NCBI GenBank assembly: GCA_031551525.1
Contig: JAVBNN010000037.1
Location: 1-22,591, forward strand
Direction of reading: 5' to 3'
DNA length: 22,591 nt
Source: JAVBNN01 sp031551525
GTDB lineage: Bacteria; Bacillota; Negativicutes; Acidaminococcales; JAISLQ01
Below the pieces are notes generated by a model. The model was not told the DNA's origin. It searched no databases and saw nothing but the letters and a program-made list of their open reading frames with translations. Positions 22,048-22,591 of this stretch are shown here, in pieces; position 1 is the stretch's first letter; each line of letters starts with the position of its first letter. Position numbers and translations under genes: made by a program.

Positions 22048-22591
22048 GGCGCGGAAGCTATTTCCAGCGTTACCTGGAGGGGCCCCATGGTGTAAATATC
22101 CTGGCCGGCCCGCGCGGTCATACTGAAAGCGCCTGTAGTGTGGCGTATCTTTTCCATGGTTTCCATCATATATGGTATGTCGAGGTTGCCCACATTGCCG
22201 GTGATCGGGTCGGGCAGCACTCCGTCCTCTACCGCCTGATTGTTCAGCCTTGACAAAAATGCCACCAAGATAGCCTCGGCCGCGCGTTTATCGACATGTT
22301 CCGGTATTTGCTCGGAGTATATTTTCTTGCCATCTTTATAAATAAGTTTGTTGGGATAGATTTTAAAATTAGTCATGATAGGTTCACCCACGAGGGTATT
22401 GGCCGATGCCTGAAGGCGGACAGCCATACTGCCGCTGCCCTTTGACATTTCACCTGCGGTGGCCATGAATTCCTGGCGGGACATCATAAGTACCTGGGCA
22501 TCTTTGTCCTCGAGGCCCAAACGGTCGACAACATTTTTGTTGGCAAACAACAAAAAGTCGTCCAAAGATTTAACGGTCGTTTGTTCATCCT
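22044..22591 (-). CDS. C-terminal part of a DUF3084-like protein, cut by window edge
   Basis: The minus-strand frame is open to the right edge; 182 residues are visible, starting DEQTTVKSLDDFLLFANKNV. No real start is in the window: the internal TTG at 22565 has no ribosome-binding site and the frame reads through it. Segments VNLIYKDGKKIYSE-like (read here as PNKLIYKDGKKIYSEQIPEH), AILVAFLSRLNNQAVEDGVL and GNVGNLDIPYMMETMEKI recall the conserved C-terminal part of DUF3084 proteins, known from cyanobacteria and Negativicutes, whose N-termini have a membrane helix and a coiled coil. Function is unknown. The family name is from memory of the pattern and gene order, so treat it as probable only. 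It overlaps the YqgF-like gene by four bases. Confidence 0.65.
   Translation of the reverse strand, partial: DEQTTVKSLDDFLLFANKNVVDRLGLEDKDAQVLMMSRQEFMATAGEMSKGSGSMAVRLQASANTLVGEPIMTNFKIYPNKLIYKDGKKIYSEQIPEHVDKRAAEAILVAFLSRLNNQAVEDGVLPDPITGNVGNLDIPYMMETMEKIRHTTGAFSMTARAGQDIYTMGPLQVTLEIASAP

Noticed and set aside
1..22591. tRNA, rRNA, CRISPR array, toxin-antitoxin or phage genes
   Set aside because: No cloverleaf, no rRNA-like stretch, no regularly spaced repeats and no defence or phage motifs were seen on either strand.

Overview
The window most likely comes from a member of the Negativicutes (the diderm, LPS-bearing Firmicutes, possibly a Sporomusaceae-like lineage). Three things point there. 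A porin joins one S-layer-homology (SLH) domain to an outer-membrane barrel (OmpM type). A full LPS inner-core heptose pathway is present. Ribosome-binding sites are strong and Firmicute-like, with frequent TTG/GTG starts. This placement is inference from gene content; no rRNA or marker gene is present.

Layout, left to right. (1) 1-1610 is an insertion-sequence graveyard: the end of an IS3-family transposase cut by the window edge, a broken IS6/IS240-like transposase, and a broken IS5-family transposase. (2) 1690-8275, minus strand and visibly richer in A+T, is an outer-core/O-antigen type module, in transcription order: WaaQ-like GT9 heptosyltransferase, O-antigen ligase/polymerase-like membrane protein, FlaA1/PglF/WbpM-type nucleotide-sugar 4,6-dehydratase, PglC-type phosphoglycosyl transferase, sugar N-formyltransferase-like protein and LmbE/PIG-L deacetylase. 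(3) 8412-17286, minus strand, is an LPS inner-core operon with overlapping or nearly touching genes: a short LptD-like protein, gmhA, hldE, hldD, gmhB, a WaaC-like and a WaaF-like GT9, and a GT2-GT4 fusion whose second half resembles WaaB. (4) 17467-19942 holds three secreted proteins of unknown function around a divergent promoter region. (5) 20020-21279 is the SLH-porin, preceded by a roughly 350-base structured leader region. (6) 21631-22591 holds a YqgF/RuvX-like RNase H-fold protein and the C-terminal end of a DUF3084-like protein.

How the genes fit together. GmhA, HldE, GmhB and HldD convert sedoheptulose 7-phosphate to ADP-L-glycero-D-manno-heptose. The GT9 enzymes would place heptose on the LPS core, and the GT2-GT4 fusion would extend it. 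The left module would start a second glycan on undecaprenyl phosphate, edit amino groups on a sugar (deacetylate, then formylate) and ligate the product to the core. The LptD-like protein and OmpM act at the outer membrane.

The best candidates for something new are: the deacetylase/formyltransferase pair; the hexanucleotide repeat that both encodes the end of one protein and supplies four alternative starts for the next; the unusually short LptD-like protein heading the heptose operon; the secreted-protein pair with a palindrome between divergent promoters; and the long leader of the porin gene with a possible Shine-Dalgarno-blocking hairpin.
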